A DNA stretch of 64,000 nucleotides, taken from contig OU964930.1 of NCBI GenBank assembly GCA_918807975.1, positions 18,284,372 to 18,348,371 of the forward strand, written 5' to 3'. Made by a program: the position numbers and the translations under genes. Origin of the DNA: Aplidium turbinatum. Taxonomy: Eukaryota; Chordata; Ascidiacea; Aplousobranchia; Polyclinidae. The notes beneath the pieces are model-generated. The model was not told the origin of the DNA and searched no databases. It saw only the letters and a program-made list of their open reading frames with translations. Every line of letters starts with the position of its first letter. The first letter of the stretch is position 1. Below are positions 1-10,557 of this stretch, piece after piece.

Positions 1-331
1 TTTGGCTTTCATTCACCAACAGAAATTCAATTATAACCATATGTAAGTGAATCAACTCTCTTAAAACAACAGCACCGTTTGTTAGGCGACAAAAATATAC
101 AAAATATACCGCCAGTGATCAAATAGCATGTCAAAATTTCGACGCCGCCATTAAACTTTGGCCTGCACTATTGAAAGGAAAGCGAAGTACAAATTGATCA
201 TTTTGTTTATTCTTCAAAACTACTGTCGTCATTGGTGATAAAAGAAATAGGAAAACCCGAGAATAGTAAAAGAACATGGACAAACTTAAGCATATTTAAG
301 TTACCCAGCTGGGTATCTAGTTACACATGTA
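1..331. other. Unassigned AT-rich DNA
   Basis: I see no gene and no clear repeat here. It lies on the 3' side of the minus-strand hAT transposase remnant that begins at 332, so part of it may be that element's 3' non-coding end, but no terminal repeat or target duplication is visible. Confidence 0.3.
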
Positions 332-604
332 TCAATGTGATTTCTGTTGTTGCTTATGTGTGACCAATTTCTCTATTCGAGGCTTCGTGTTTGTCAAAGC
401 CACTCTCATATCGTGGAGCAACCCATGTTGAAGGCGTCTCCGGCCAATTGTTTTGATTTGGAGCATGGTGGAGAACGCCTTTTCACACAGGTAGTTAGTC
501 GGAAATGGGACGATCAATTCCATTGCTGCTCGTGCCAATGCAGGATGTGCTGTCAACTGGTCACACCAGAAATCAGCAAGCGGAAGGACGAAAGTTTGTC
601 CCAC
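332..604 (-). pseudogene. hAT transposase C-terminal fragment (ZBED5-like)
   Basis: The minus-strand reading frame gives 90 residues matching the end of hAT transposases of the ZBED5/SCAND3 type. It has the dimerisation-region signature LIVPFPTNYLCEKAFSTM, then IKTxxRxRL, then the terminal block DMRVALTNTKPRIEKL. Only the C-terminal part of the roughly 600-residue family is open, and I find no N-terminal BED finger or catalytic domain upstream, so this is a truncated relic. A GC-rich hAT-like terminus at 958-1019 may be the other end of the same element. Confidence 0.8.
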
Positions 605-957
605 AACTCTGATTCACCTGCATGTCAATCATAGCTCCTCCTTTAGTCTATTAGCCTATAATCACTCATGTCTGCCAAGAAGGCTGCTGTATCCACTCTG
701 GATACTTTGCCATGGTGGTTTCTAGAAGCGAGAGGTGAGCAACAATATTACAACAAAACACCCACCAGATAAGTTCGCACAATCTACTCAGGATCAATTT
801 GAGTATTTGACTGGGAGATGACTACAATGACAGAAAATCATGTAGGCTACTTCGAAACAGCAATCATTGATATGACAACTGTTGATACTGGCAGAATAAC
901 AAAAAAATGCAGAAAATTAAAATGTCATTTTTTGATATTATACTGCATGCATTTAGC

Positions 958-1019
958 ACCCCCTACAGTCTATTCCAGCACCCCCAAGGGGTGCAAGCAC
1001 CCCCGGTTAAGAAACGCTG
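958..1019. mobile_element. hAT-like right terminus
   Basis: A C-rich stretch ends in GGTTAAGAAACGCTG, the form of many hAT ends whose complement starts CAGCGTTTCTTAACC. The opposite end and a target duplication were not found, so the extent of the element is unknown. Confidence 0.4.
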
Positions 1020-1099
1020 CGTAGTGCAATGAGAGGAAACGCTCGTGCAAACATATTCGGCTTGATAAAACAAGCACGTACGACGCGGCTTTATTTTGC

Positions 1100-1890
1100 T
1101 ATTACCTGCAGCGAGGAAGTTTTTCAGCCAGCAGAAGCCGTCGCAAGACAGCTCCAAAGATCTTTGCTTCTTCAGCTTTGGAATCAATCACCACTCTCCG
1201 CGAACGGATCAAAAATCTCAGAAAAGATGAATCCGTTTCCAGTCTTATGGAAGCAGCGAACGTCTTTGCGTCTGTCAATAACCTAAAGACGCCAAAGGAT
1301 CCCCGAGTGAGAAAAACTCCAGCAAGATTTCGAAACACAGAGGAATCGGATGCTTTGTCGTCTGCGGGAGAAGGAGCATAGAAACGGCAATACATCGAAG
1401 CCCTTGATTTGGTTCAAGCTGAGCTTGATCGAAGATTCGACCAGGCGGATCTGCTTACAGCAGCCAACAGAGAGAAGGTCCTTTTGATCTATGCAAACGG
1501 TGAGGAAAGATCTGATACTGAGATCAGCTTACCCAATGCCATTAGAAAAGATAGCCTAAAAACGGAACTTAGCCTACTTTGCTCAGCGATGTTGTAAGTG
1601 GAAAAACCGCAAACTCCGTTCAAAAGGTTGCTGAGATACTATTGCAACTAAACCCCCAAACACTAAATCTTTTCAAAGAAACGCGAAAATTCGTGGAGCT
1701 CTGCTTTTGCCTCTCGGTTTCGGTTGCATCATCACAACGTTCTTTTTCTGCTCTAAGACGCCTAAAAACGTGGTTGAGAAGCTCAATGACACAAAAACGA
1801 CTTACGGTAGGTCTACTCATCTTGCGTTGATGCTTGTCCACCAAAACATTTTGGACACTGTTGATGTCAAAGACTTATGACACAGTTTAT
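1100..1890 (+). pseudogene. Decayed hAT transposase (TTF/ZMYM1-like)
   Basis: Three adjacent open stretches (1178-1381, 1409-1597, 1579-1830) in different frames together resemble the C-terminal half of TTF-type/DUF4371 hAT transposases, the group that includes ZMYM1-like and 52 kDa repressor-like proteins. The decisive block is AERSFSALRRLKTWLRSTM-like: here ASSQRSFSALRRLKTWLRSS at about 1724-1785, followed by a degenerate LTVGLLIL helix. The N-terminal TTF zinc finger and the catalytic DDE region are not intact. Stops after 1381 and 1597 and a frame change near 1590 break it. Confidence 0.7.
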
Positions 1891-2104
1891 AGAGAAAACA
1901 CCTGAGCGAAAATCAATCTTCGGAAGCGCGTGAGAGCTCATTTCTACAAACTGTCGTTTTCATATAACTTTCTAATTTGTTCGTTTTCATTTTAATTTCC
2001 TGAACAGCTGCTTTGCTGTTTGCCGTTCTTCATTTGTTACAATTTGCAATGTGTGTGTTTTAGCGTCGTTTTTTTTGCACAGGAGGAGACCGAATGCCCA
2101 GTTG

Positions 2105-2212
2105 TAAATGTCCCCCCATGTAAGGGGGGTCTGGGGGGCGAAGCCCCCCAGAAGCTCACAACACTACGACAGCTTCAGCCCCCCCTAGAGAAAAATAGTT
2201 CCCGCGCCACTG
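2105..2212. mobile_element. hAT-like GC-rich terminus
   Basis: A run of G and C tracts ends in CCCGCGCCACTG. It probably marks the right end of the hAT element whose transposase lies at 1100-1890. The mirror end CAGTGGCGCGGG was not found within the window. Confidence 0.4.
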
Positions 2213-2650
2213 GTTCAATGGGATTATTTATCACACCATACTGTGCAAAGCAGCACAAATGCGCAAGTCTGTTTTGGCCAAATCATCTTGGTCATCTCGA
2301 ATCAAGCCGTTCACAACACGTTTCAGTCTGCCAATAAAGCGCTCTGTTCCTCGATTGTTGTTGTTGATCATACGCAAAAACACTGATGGAGATGAAAAAC
2401 ATGCATTGCGTGGAGCCATTTTACTTTCTTCGGAGAAAAAAATCACTTAAGTTGTTACGCTTCAAAAGCGTCTGCTCGATATCAACGTTTCTTGGAAAAC
2501 TTTTCTGTCTTGCCGCATCAGCAGCAAAAGGCGGAGCTTCAGCGTGGAGGACTTAAACTTAAAGCAATGTTTCAGAACAGCGTTGAATACTGGTTCATCC
2601 ATAGATTTATATGCAAGTAATAAATCTCTTGTAAGCAGTACCAATTGAGG

Positions 2651-3919
2651 CAGGCCCGCAACCAGCAAATATTTTCGGGGGGGGGGGCATTTAATTTTTA
2701 TCAAAGAACAAACATTAAAATGATGCATTGTGACATTTTTATGTTAATGTCCACGCCCATTGATAGAATGTGTGGCACTACCATGCTACGGTTCAGTGGT
2801 CATAACTTATGTCAATCACGTTTTTGTTTAGTACAGCATTAAAGGAAACTAGCCTTTGTAACCTTTTCTCATTTAGCTATGACTACCCAAGGAAGAAAAT
2901 TACAATATCACAGTAATGTGTTCAGTCGGTTACAAATAAAATACAACATCTGTAGGCTACGAACTGCATTGGCACGACTGGAGTCATAAATTAATCAATA
3001 ACATATATTTACATCAACATAAACAAACAGATACATATGAATAAACTCAACACGGTAATTACAAATTACAATCCTGAAACATTTTGTTGGCTCAGCAAGT
3101 TTTTATGTTTGTAGGCCCAAAGAAGTTGACTTTTCTAATGTTCTTTCTGCAGAAGTAATATTGTGACTGGAAGTGTAGCCAAAATTATCAAGAGTTTGTA
3201 AATGTTTGGATAAAACTCTTTTTGGGATTCTATTGCTGACACCGCATCAATCGCACTTGCTGGCCTTTCACTTTCAAGAATTCATTTAAAATCATATTTA
3301 CAAATGCCTAAACCCAACTGAGTAGCTTATTCACCACGCTATCGCAGCTGCTTTTGATCTCGAATTATTTAGTTGTTTTTAAACGCTTTTTATGGTGATG
3401 ATGGATGCTGACATTATGTATACGCTAACGAAACAGATAATGAGGATGCCAGCCTAATTTATCGAACAAAATTGTTAGCATAGCTTCCAACCAGCGTAGC
3501 CTACTTTCGGTTTCGATAGTCTACACTCTACAGTACGTGCACGGACATTTTGCCGAAAGGACATTTTGCCGAAAGACATTTTGCCGAAAGACATTTTGCC
3601 GAAAGGACATTTTGCCGAAACTCATTTTGCCGACAGGACTAATTACCGAATTCTATAATTTCGCCAATTTGTCTAATCGGCATTTAGTCCTTTCGGCAAT
3701 TAGTCTTTCGGCAAAATGAGTTTCGAAAAAATGTCTATTCGGCAAAATGTCCTTTCGGCAAAATGTCCTTTCGACAAAATGTCCGGGTACCCTACAGTAT
3801 GGCTGTACGTGTACGACGTATAGTAGGGCCTACATTTCATACTGCATAAAACGCTTAAAAAATTTTCAAAAAATTTCGGAGGGGCAAATGCCCCCTATGC
3901 CCCCCTGGTTGCGGGCTTG
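2651..3919. mobile_element. Non-autonomous hAT element, TSD AATTGAGG
   Basis: The element runs from CAGGCCCGCAACCAG to CTGGTTGCGGGCTTG, imperfect terminal inverted repeats of about 15 bp. It is flanked by a perfect 8-bp duplication AATTGAGG (2643-2650 and 3920-3927), the hallmark size for hAT. Poly-G/C tracts sit just inside both ends. No transposase-like frame is visible, so it is non-autonomous. A foldback element (3536-3791) inserted into it later. Confidence 0.85.
3536..3791. mobile_element. Foldback element FB1 (16-bp arm units)
   Basis: A 256-bp inverted structure whose arms are tandem copies of a 16-bp unit near GGACATTTTGCCGAAA, forward on the left and reversed on the right, around a short AT-rich centre. 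The outer ends are GTGCACGG and, on the other strand, GGTACCCGG. It is flanked by the perfect 8-bp duplication CTACAGTA (3528-3535, 3792-3799), so it is a genuine insertion. No coding capacity is visible. It shares ends, duplication length and unit length with FB2 at 7796. Confidence 0.85.
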
Positions 3920-5636
3920 AATTGAGGGACCTTCAGCAGCTGAAGGTTTAAGATGGATGACTAAAAGTGCTGGCAAATAAACACAAACAATAAAAGAAAC
4001 CATACGTTGAAGTTTAGGGATATCCTGAGGCCCAACACAATACCCAAAAATCAGCAATCTTAAGTAACCACTCGCTGTTGTTATTCAACGCGCATGGGAT
4101 AACCTTTCTTGACGATAAAAAAGTAGGGGTTTCAAATTTCCTGGAACATTCATCACTAAATGAACTGCCATAGCAAGAAGACACATATGGTCGCTCCGAA
4201 AAGATGAATCTTAGCTTCTTTCTTGTGCTCAGAAAACCATAAGATCTTGACTTTTAAATGATTTGCGGCTATAGCTGTCATGAAACTTTACAATATTGTC
4301 GGATTTTCAGATGTTGGGGCTTAAGTTTTGATATTTTCTTAGCCTAATTATGTTCATCAAACCACCATCTTCGTATGCATTAGGGCCTTCCACTTTGCCT
4401 TCCAAAAAGCTTTTTGCGTGTGTAAAATAAATCTCATTTACATGGAAGAGACATTCAAGAGTGTGTACCACTACTACTACCACTGTACTTAATTGCTAAA
4501 CAAGGTGGAGCAACTTAACAATCAAAATAAAAGCATCATTGTAGCAAAATTGCCGTGTTTCTCATTTTTTTGTCCAAAAATGAGCAAAAACATGTTTTTT
4601 TCAAAATAACTCCTTTTCTGTTGCAGTTAGCGTTTCATATTGTATTGACAACAAATAGGAAATTGTCCCTTCCAGTCATTTTGGCACAAGTTCCAAGTCT
4701 CTAGCTCTTGCCATATTCGTGATAAGGCCAAAATAGCAAAAATCCGCTAGCTGGCACATCAAGATGACGTCATAATGAAAAAAATAACGTCATTTTTGAA
4801 ATCAGTGACGAAAATCCATTCAGAATTTGACCCGAACCTAATTTTCCTGAAAAGTCGCCTAAAAGTGGGACACCCTACTACACAAGGTCGTTGAAAGAAC
4901 GGATTTAACCAGGCCTGCGGAGCTCAGGAGAAAAGAAAAGCTAAATAAACTACGTCCCCCATCCTCCATATAATGTGATTTTTGGCCACGTTTATACCAC
5001 CACTGACCGGCCCTCCAAAGCCACATCCGACATCACCAGTCATCTTGACAAACTAATGCTCGGACAAGCTACAGCCGACGACTGAGGAAATATCCTGCCT
5101 ACGTCTTCAAAATAATGAAAGAGAAAACGACAACCACTAATCTCTAAAATAAAAACTACTGTAAGTGTCTATGAAGGATCGAGACCGCGCATTGTCATTA
5201 CAAAATTTTCAATGTTAGTGGCGATATAAGTTGTTATAACGTTCTCATACCCTTGCTCTTGAAAAAAGCAGTTAATTTTCACCATTTTAGGGAAGATCCA
5301 ACTGAGGTTGTTGTATATTTGAAAGCAAAACAAAGTTTCATTTCACCAAAATTTTTCGGCAAGACTTAATTTTGAAAGAGACAACCATTTAGTTTAATTG
5401 AAGAAAATGCAAAAAGTATTGTTGTATAATATGGTCTAATGTTGTTTTACCGGGTCTCCGAGAGCACTGCTGAAATTACATCATACCTTTAGCTTGTTTG
5501 ACGGTTCGCTTGTCAAATGAGCAGTTAGACGATTTTCTGAGCAGACAAGATTTGTCTTGCAAAAAAGGAATTCTCGTCAAAAATTTGTAAAAATTTAGTA
5601 GGCTACTGTAGTTTTATAAAGGTGGTTGCCACTAAT
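3920..5636. other. Unassigned non-coding DNA
   Basis: No supported gene. The region is AT-rich with short open frames that look random. Around 4550-4870 there are repeated A/T tracts of the kind seen near old DNA-transposon ends, but I could not pair any termini. A short GC-richer patch at 4900-5110 reads like a decayed coding fragment but matches nothing I recognise. Confidence 0.3.
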
Positions 5637-5855
5637 CCGCCGTTATAGTTCACTTGGTTAAGCTCCTAACTTCACGAATGAAGAAACTTCAAAATCAAGT
5701 GGCGCTGGTTTGACTCTCAGGGTGTGAGCTTGCGTGATGCATATCAAAGACAACTCCCAATTCAGCGTCAGTGGTTCAAAACCTCTTCAAATATGCGAAA
5801 TTGTCAGGATTAAGCTCTCAAAGAAGCTTTCTCAGTTCGAGGATAAATACTCTCT
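5637..5855 (+). mobile_element. tRNA-derived SINE, family 1 (copy A, divergent)
   Basis: A plus-strand tRNA-like head (an A-box-like TAGTTCACTTGGTTAAG and a B-box-like GGTTTGACTCT) is followed by a body ending GAGGATAAATACT, which matches the tail of better copies at 15575, 48037 and 52401. The middle of the body is shortened relative to those copies. It is old and clearly divergent. Confidence 0.65.
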
Positions 5856-6028
5856 TATTCGATCACCAGCCAATGCTTGTCGTGATTTACCTTTAAAAAG
5901 TATGACGCACCAACGATGCAAATTTAGTTTGAAAGTTTAACATGTATCTTACAGCTCAACGTGGTGCAGTAAGGGTTACATAAAAGCTTCATTCGCAATG
6001 CATTTTAACTGTCGTGTATTCATTTTAG

Positions 6029-6497
6029 AACGAAACCACATGAAAACTCTGGAAATTTTTCATCAAGTTTTGTTTCGATGATCAACAATGATATAGCACC
6101 TGATAATCTGCATTCGGACCCGAGCAAGTTTGTCAAAATGAGAACTGAACGCTTTGTGGACAGCCTTTTTGAACTAGACTCCCTTTCAGTTTTGGAAGAA
6201 AAATACGATAATGTTGTTCCAGACGGCAACACAATGGCGTTGTCAGACTTGGATATTCTTTCCCACAATGCAACGGAGGCGCTCAATAATTGCACAGAAG
6301 AATGGAAGTCGGAGAATGATTTGCCTTCAATGTTTGATGACGATTTGCTTGACAGTTTCAGTCATCATTGCAATGGAGATAGAATCCCATCGTATAGTTC
6401 GCTTCCTGGTTATTATTCGACACCAATTCAGGAAAAAAGAAATCGAAAAAATGTTGCTGCGACTGTTATGTCCGCTTTAAAAGTTAAAAGAAAATGA
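6029..6497 (+). CDS. Probable 3'-terminal exon of an unrecognised gene
   Basis: A good acceptor (pyrimidine-rich stretch ending TTTTAG at 6028) opens a reading frame that runs through ATG 6078 to a TGA at 6495-6497, about 155 codons. The composition is protein-like rather than random: acidic and Asp/Ser/Asn-rich (DSLFELDSLSVLEEKYD, MFDDDLLDSFS) with a basic C-terminal tail (EKRNRKN, ALKVKRK). That looks like a soluble, possibly nuclear, regulatory protein. I recognise no domain. No upstream exon is identified, because the preceding 6 kb is full of insertions, and no AATAAA lies within 100 bp downstream. The alternative is a chance ORF starting at 6078. Confidence 0.5.
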
Positions 6498-6874
6498 AAA
6501 GAAACTAAATACTTGCATGTTTTCTGTTCATTGATCTTTATTTTTGTTAAATATTCCTATCAAAAAGATGTGAGCATTCTGAGCAAGTAATAAGAGCAGG
6601 GCCTCCGAGAGAATTCAGCACTGGTCGGGAAACAATATGAAAAATGGGCCCCATAATATTTTTTAGCAAATATTGCGTTGCGTGTTCGTGTTAAGCTGAA
6701 ATTAGCCTACTTTCCTCAGCATGAAAAGAACTTTATTCAATGTAAAAGTCATAATAATCACTGGATTACACTTGCAGCAAAAATGCCATTGAGGCTAACT
6801 ATTTTGTCTAGAAAGCTTTGTAAACACACAATAGGCCTACAGGCAGCGAAAATAGTTCAACCAAGCATTTAATT

Positions 6875-7087
6875 CAGGAGTGTCCAAACTTTTTCCCACG
6901 CGAGCCAGATTTGAAGTCTTCGCTGGCCAACAGCCACAATAATTTTTCTGAAAACTGCAAGTTGAATTTATATGATTTTTGTGTGTCTGCAGGCCAAAAA
7001 TAACACATTGTACAACAACAGGCGCGGCCATACAAAAACGTCTCGTGGGCCGGAGTTGGCCTGCCGGCCAGACTTTGGACATCCCTG
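6875..7087. mobile_element. hAT MITE, TSD ATTTAATT
   Basis: A 213-bp element with termini CAGGAGTGTCCAAAC and, on the other strand, CAGGGATGTCCAAAG. It is flanked by a perfect 8-bp duplication ATTTAATT (6867-6874, 7088-7095). The CAGGGGTGTCCAAA type of end is typical of the hAT Charlie/Tip100-like group. It has no coding capacity. Confidence 0.85.
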
Positions 7088-7795
7088 ATTTAATTCAACC
7101 TTTTCTCTCTGGACTTTTTGCAATGCAAAGTTACGAATCACACCATCAAATGATGAAATTTTGCGAGCGAATTGATGCACAACATGTATAGTTAGGCTTT
7201 TCAATCGGTTTTGAGTCATAGGCCTACTGGAGCGCAAACAATTCTTTACAAATTTCAGTAATTGCTAAAACTACGTTCTCAAAGCGCAACCGTTGGAGGT
7301 AGCTACCGGAACACAAAAAAATCATAACAAACTATTTGGAAAAACCTTTCGAAAGTTGCAATCAATGATTCTTTGTGTAGAGATTATGGGGTGGTTTGAT
7401 CTGGTTTGGAGCTGAAGTTTGCTGTGTGGCTTTCTGTCAAAAGTACCAACTCATCCAAAAAGTCTTGAAAAATGTCATTGTTGTAGCCTACAAATGGTTG
7501 AAATTTGTCCCACATGCCCGCAACTGCACAACAGACATACGATGAAATTTTCATGGAACTTCAAACTCATCGACGATATGTTTGAGTTTGTTGATGCATT
7601 TGTCAATTCCAACAACTATCGAATCCTTTGCATTGTACGGTAGTCGGTAGAATACATTTCCTTCGAATGATTCGGCTAGTTAAGTGGAGTTATAAAAGCG
7701 TTCTGTCCTCAGGAAAAGAAAATCATTTCCTTTTAAATTTATAATTGCCACTGCAACTTTAGCTTGCGAGTAGGGGAAGTGTGGTACCTATGGAA

Positions 7796-8062
7796 GGTAC
7801 CCGGTCATTTGGTCGACAGGACGTTTGGTCGACAGACATTTGGTCGACAGGACGTTTGGTCGACAGGACGTTAGGTCGACAGAACGATTTATTTTAGGGT
7901 TAGGGTTGGTTAACTAACCATAACCCTAATCTAACCCTGACTCTAACCCTAACCCTAACCCAAAAATGAATCGTTCTGTCGACCTAACGTCCTGTCGACC
8001 AAACGTCCTGTCGACCAAACGTCCTGTCGACCAAATGTCTGTCGACCAAACGACCGTGCACC
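7796..8062. mobile_element. Foldback element FB2 with telomere-like loop
   Basis: Each arm holds five copies of a 16-bp unit near GGACGTTTGGTCGACA, in inverted orientation. The ends are GGTACCCGG and, on the opposite strand, GGTGCACGG, almost the same as FB1. A perfect 8-bp duplication CTATGGAA flanks it (7788-7795, 8063-8070). The loop holds CCCTAA/TTAGGG repeats. No ORF of its own is supported: the open frame across the right arm is simply the repeat read as codons. Confidence 0.85.
7893..7961. repeat. Telomere-like TTAGGG/CCCTAA repeats inside FB2
   Basis: Two TTAGGG-type units are followed, after a short AT-rich palindrome, by about seven degenerate CCTAA-type units in the reverse sense (CTAACCCTAACCCTAACCC near 7944-7961). 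TTAGGG is the telomere repeat of most metazoans. The tract sits exactly in the loop of the foldback and does not extend into its arms. Confidence 0.8.
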
Positions 8063-8074
8063 CTATGGAACCCC

Positions 8075-9000
8075 GGGACCTATGGAACACCAGATTTGCT
8101 CCCAAACCAAAAGTGGATTTTAAACAATATTTATATTTGGAAACACCGTTTTGACATGTAAGCAGAAATCAACTTCGAAAATTCTGGAAAAGGCTGTTTT
8201 GAAAAACGCAAACGCTTTTTTATGTTTTTGAGCTTGAAAATGTACCTTTGAGGTCTAACTTTGTAAGAATTCTTCAGGAGTTTAGGGCAAGCAGGACTCT
8301 TAGCGCAGAATCTCCGATGAAACCATTTATTTAAACAGTATATAGACAAGAATGCAGCACAGTGAAGTGCATCATTTCAAACTTACAACCAGTTATCTAA
8401 GCATCTTGGCTATGTGGGACCTATGGAACACTGTTTCACATAGGTGTTCCATAGGTAAGGGGCGCTATCATTATTCTGGCTGGATTTGTCATTTAAATGG
8501 TAAAAAACTAAGAAAGAACAAATAAGAAAGAACAAATAAGCTCTGCATGCAGTCGTTGCCGAAATGTTATTGTTCAATGTGAACCCTATTACCAAAAATT
8601 TGTTAGTGGCAACACTGTTCAATATATAATGTTCGTTGCATTGTGTTTCTACTGAAAACTTCGGAATAAGGAATTCACTTTGAAAGGTGATATCTTGGAA
8701 ACGCCTGCACTTCAGTAAGAAAGTTTAAATTTGGAAGGGTAGAGTTTTTAGGTTTTTAATATTTTTAGTAGCCTAACTCCTAACAAGTTTACCACGTGAC
8801 TTTATTTTGTGGGTTTCATTTTTGGTTATTTTTCTGTGTATTCGTTTTTTTCGATTGGTGTTGAATGTTTTCCGTGGTGCTTTGTTAAAAATCTAGATTT
8901 TGCTTGACAATGAGCAGTGCTTTTAGCTCTAATACAATAGCGTTCCATAGGTCCCATCGGGTGTTCCATTGGTCCCATAGGGGTGGGACCAATGGAACAT
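8075..9000. repeat. Dispersed 16-bp word GGGACCTATGGAACAC
   Basis: Copies lie at 8075-8090 and 8416-8431 (plus), 8444-8456 (minus, partial), 8941-8955 and 8961-8976 (minus), and 8985-9000 (plus, with AAT for TAT). A further partial copy was split by FB2 at 7785-7795. The words cluster at the two ends and the middle of a region of about 1.2 kb, like sub-terminal repeats of a DNA transposon, but I could not define termini or a target duplication. Confidence 0.6.
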
Positions 9001-9783
9001 TTCGCAAAATTTTTGTTTTTTCTCGTAACAAACTAACCAATCAACATATTTTTATTTCGCTTTATTATAAGTTAAAACCACCCACCAGCATAATATAATC
9101 CAAAATTTAGGTTGTTTGAAGTTAAAATACAAAAGTTATGACCATTTCAAAAATAACGTTATGACCTTAGATTACATCTTCCTTTAATTTCATTAAATTC
9201 ATCAGTGAATCTTGTTTAGGACCGTAATCCACATAATGCAAAGCAGTCACAAATTTAAAACTGCCAGTTGTAGGCTACTTTAGCATTGACTCAGCTTCCG
9301 ATTAAGCTCTTATTGGTTCCAACTTGATGCATTTAAGAAACGTCTTTAGAGCTTCAATTGCAAAAGGGTAATATAAAGCATTGGGTTTGACTGCACCACG
9401 CCTTGATTACCCTCTCGAAGTCAGTTTTCTTTGCAAGATAATAGGACAGCTTTCTTTAGATTTTTCAGAATTTTTCCTCTGACTGGGCTATAACTGTAAA
9501 GATGCCACCATAGCTTACAAATAATCAATTACTCCAAAAATGATAAGACATTTGAACAACGCTGTCTGTAGGCAACATTATGAATTCCAACTAGATTTAA
9601 GCAACAACATCCGTAAACAAAACACTCAAATAAAGAAAGAACTCACTATCTTTTAAAATCAGATCATGAGAAGCATGACCAACAAAAGGCTACTTGACCA
9701 CACGAAAACAGATGATCTTTTAGCTATGACAAAATTACATCCAATGCAGCAATAAGTTAATAAAATCAAAGGTTTTAAAACTG

Positions 9784-10020
9784 TTCGGCCACACTAAAAG
9801 ATCACAATTCGGAATCAGCAAAGTTTGCACAGAAGGCAAAGTAGAAGGAAAAAGAAAACGTGGCAGACAACCAAAACGATGGCAAAACAATATCCAATCA
9901 TGGACCGTACTCAACTTGGCGACACTGGGCGAGTTGGCTCAGAATCGCCACTCTTGGAAGCAAATAACTCATGTTGATGCGCAATCTGCTGCAGGCGGAG
10001 ATGATCATGATGATCCATAA
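9784..10020 (+). pseudogene. LINE reverse transcriptase C-terminal fragment (RTE-like)
   Basis: One frame gives about 78 residues ending at TAA 10018, with the block GKRKRGRQPKRWQNNIQSW followed by a DDHDDP tail. The GKRRRGRQKKRWEDNIKEW consensus is the C-terminal region of RTE-like endonuclease/reverse transcriptases. The final codons come from a short ATGATC-type repeat, the usual kind of RTE 3' end. The copy is strongly 5'-truncated: no palm motifs are present. Confidence 0.7.
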
Positions 10021-10164
10021 ACAAAAAATAATTATACAGGATTTACTTTCTTTAATCGTGCTTGGACTGATACCTTTAACTTTCCCAGATAACTTATGTT
10101 GGATACAACATCCTATGCCTGGCCAACGCAGATTTTGAAGTTAAGGTTCAGTTGTCAAGCAAAA

Positions 10165-10549
10165 ATAGTTCTCGCTTAGCTAAAACAGCACCAGTTTTCA
10201 AGTTGACACTATCAATACAATCGAAACCGTTCAGTGATACAGAAATCATTTCAGCTTCAGATTTTACGTCTTGAATCTATTCAACATCGCCTACCTTAAC
10301 ACGAAAATGATTTGTTCTTGATGAGAAGCATCGAGAGTGACATTTACAATGATTGAGAATTACTTGGAACTACGCACTTCATTTAAAAATTTGTTGATTA
10401 TTTAGTTGGTGCATTTTTACTTTAGTACTAAAAATGGGCCCCCCTCAAAAGTGCAAAAACAAAAAACTACTCGTTTTTCCTTTACATTGTTTTGCTAGGA
10501 GGGAAACTGGCCCGACTTCCTTCCCCCCTCTCAGAGCTCAGAGCCACTG
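10165..10549. repeat. Dispersed repeat, second copy at 46340-46670
   Basis: Shared landmarks in the same order include CATTCAGTGATACA-like, ATTCTTGATG-like, TTTTA...AAAATGGGC, CCTCAAAAGTG and CTCGTTTTTCCTTT. The copies are quite diverged. This copy forms the right end of the 6597-10549 hAT-like shell, so the family is probably that hAT. Confidence 0.6.
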
Positions 10550-10557
10550 AATAAGAG

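Larger units (their letters stand above)
6597..10549. mobile_element. Old hAT-like element shell, TSD AATAAGAG
   Basis: CAGGGCCTCCGAGAG at the left and CTCAGAGCCACTG at the right are weak inverted termini. Both are followed inward by a stretch containing AAAATGGGCCCC in opposite orientations. The flanks are a perfect 8-bp duplication AATAAGAG (6589-6596, 10550-10557). The 3.95 kb interior is mostly younger insertions: a MITE at 6875, foldback FB2 at 7796 and a LINE tail at 9784. Its right third resembles 46340-46670. No transposase survives. Termini this weak make the pairing probable rather than certain. Confidence 0.55.

Noticed and set aside
3537-3719. ORF with AERTFCRKTFCRKTFCRK-like repeats
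   Set aside because: Translation of FB1 arm units. The apparent Cys-Arg-Lys repeat has no independent support.
3536-3791. CRISPR-like array of short repeats
   Set aside because: The units are contiguous without unique spacers and are inverted between arms, and the genome is eukaryotic.
7966-8154. ORF with repeated VDLTS, VLSTKRPVDQM peptides
   Set aside because: It is the 16-bp FB2 arm unit read as codons, not a gene.
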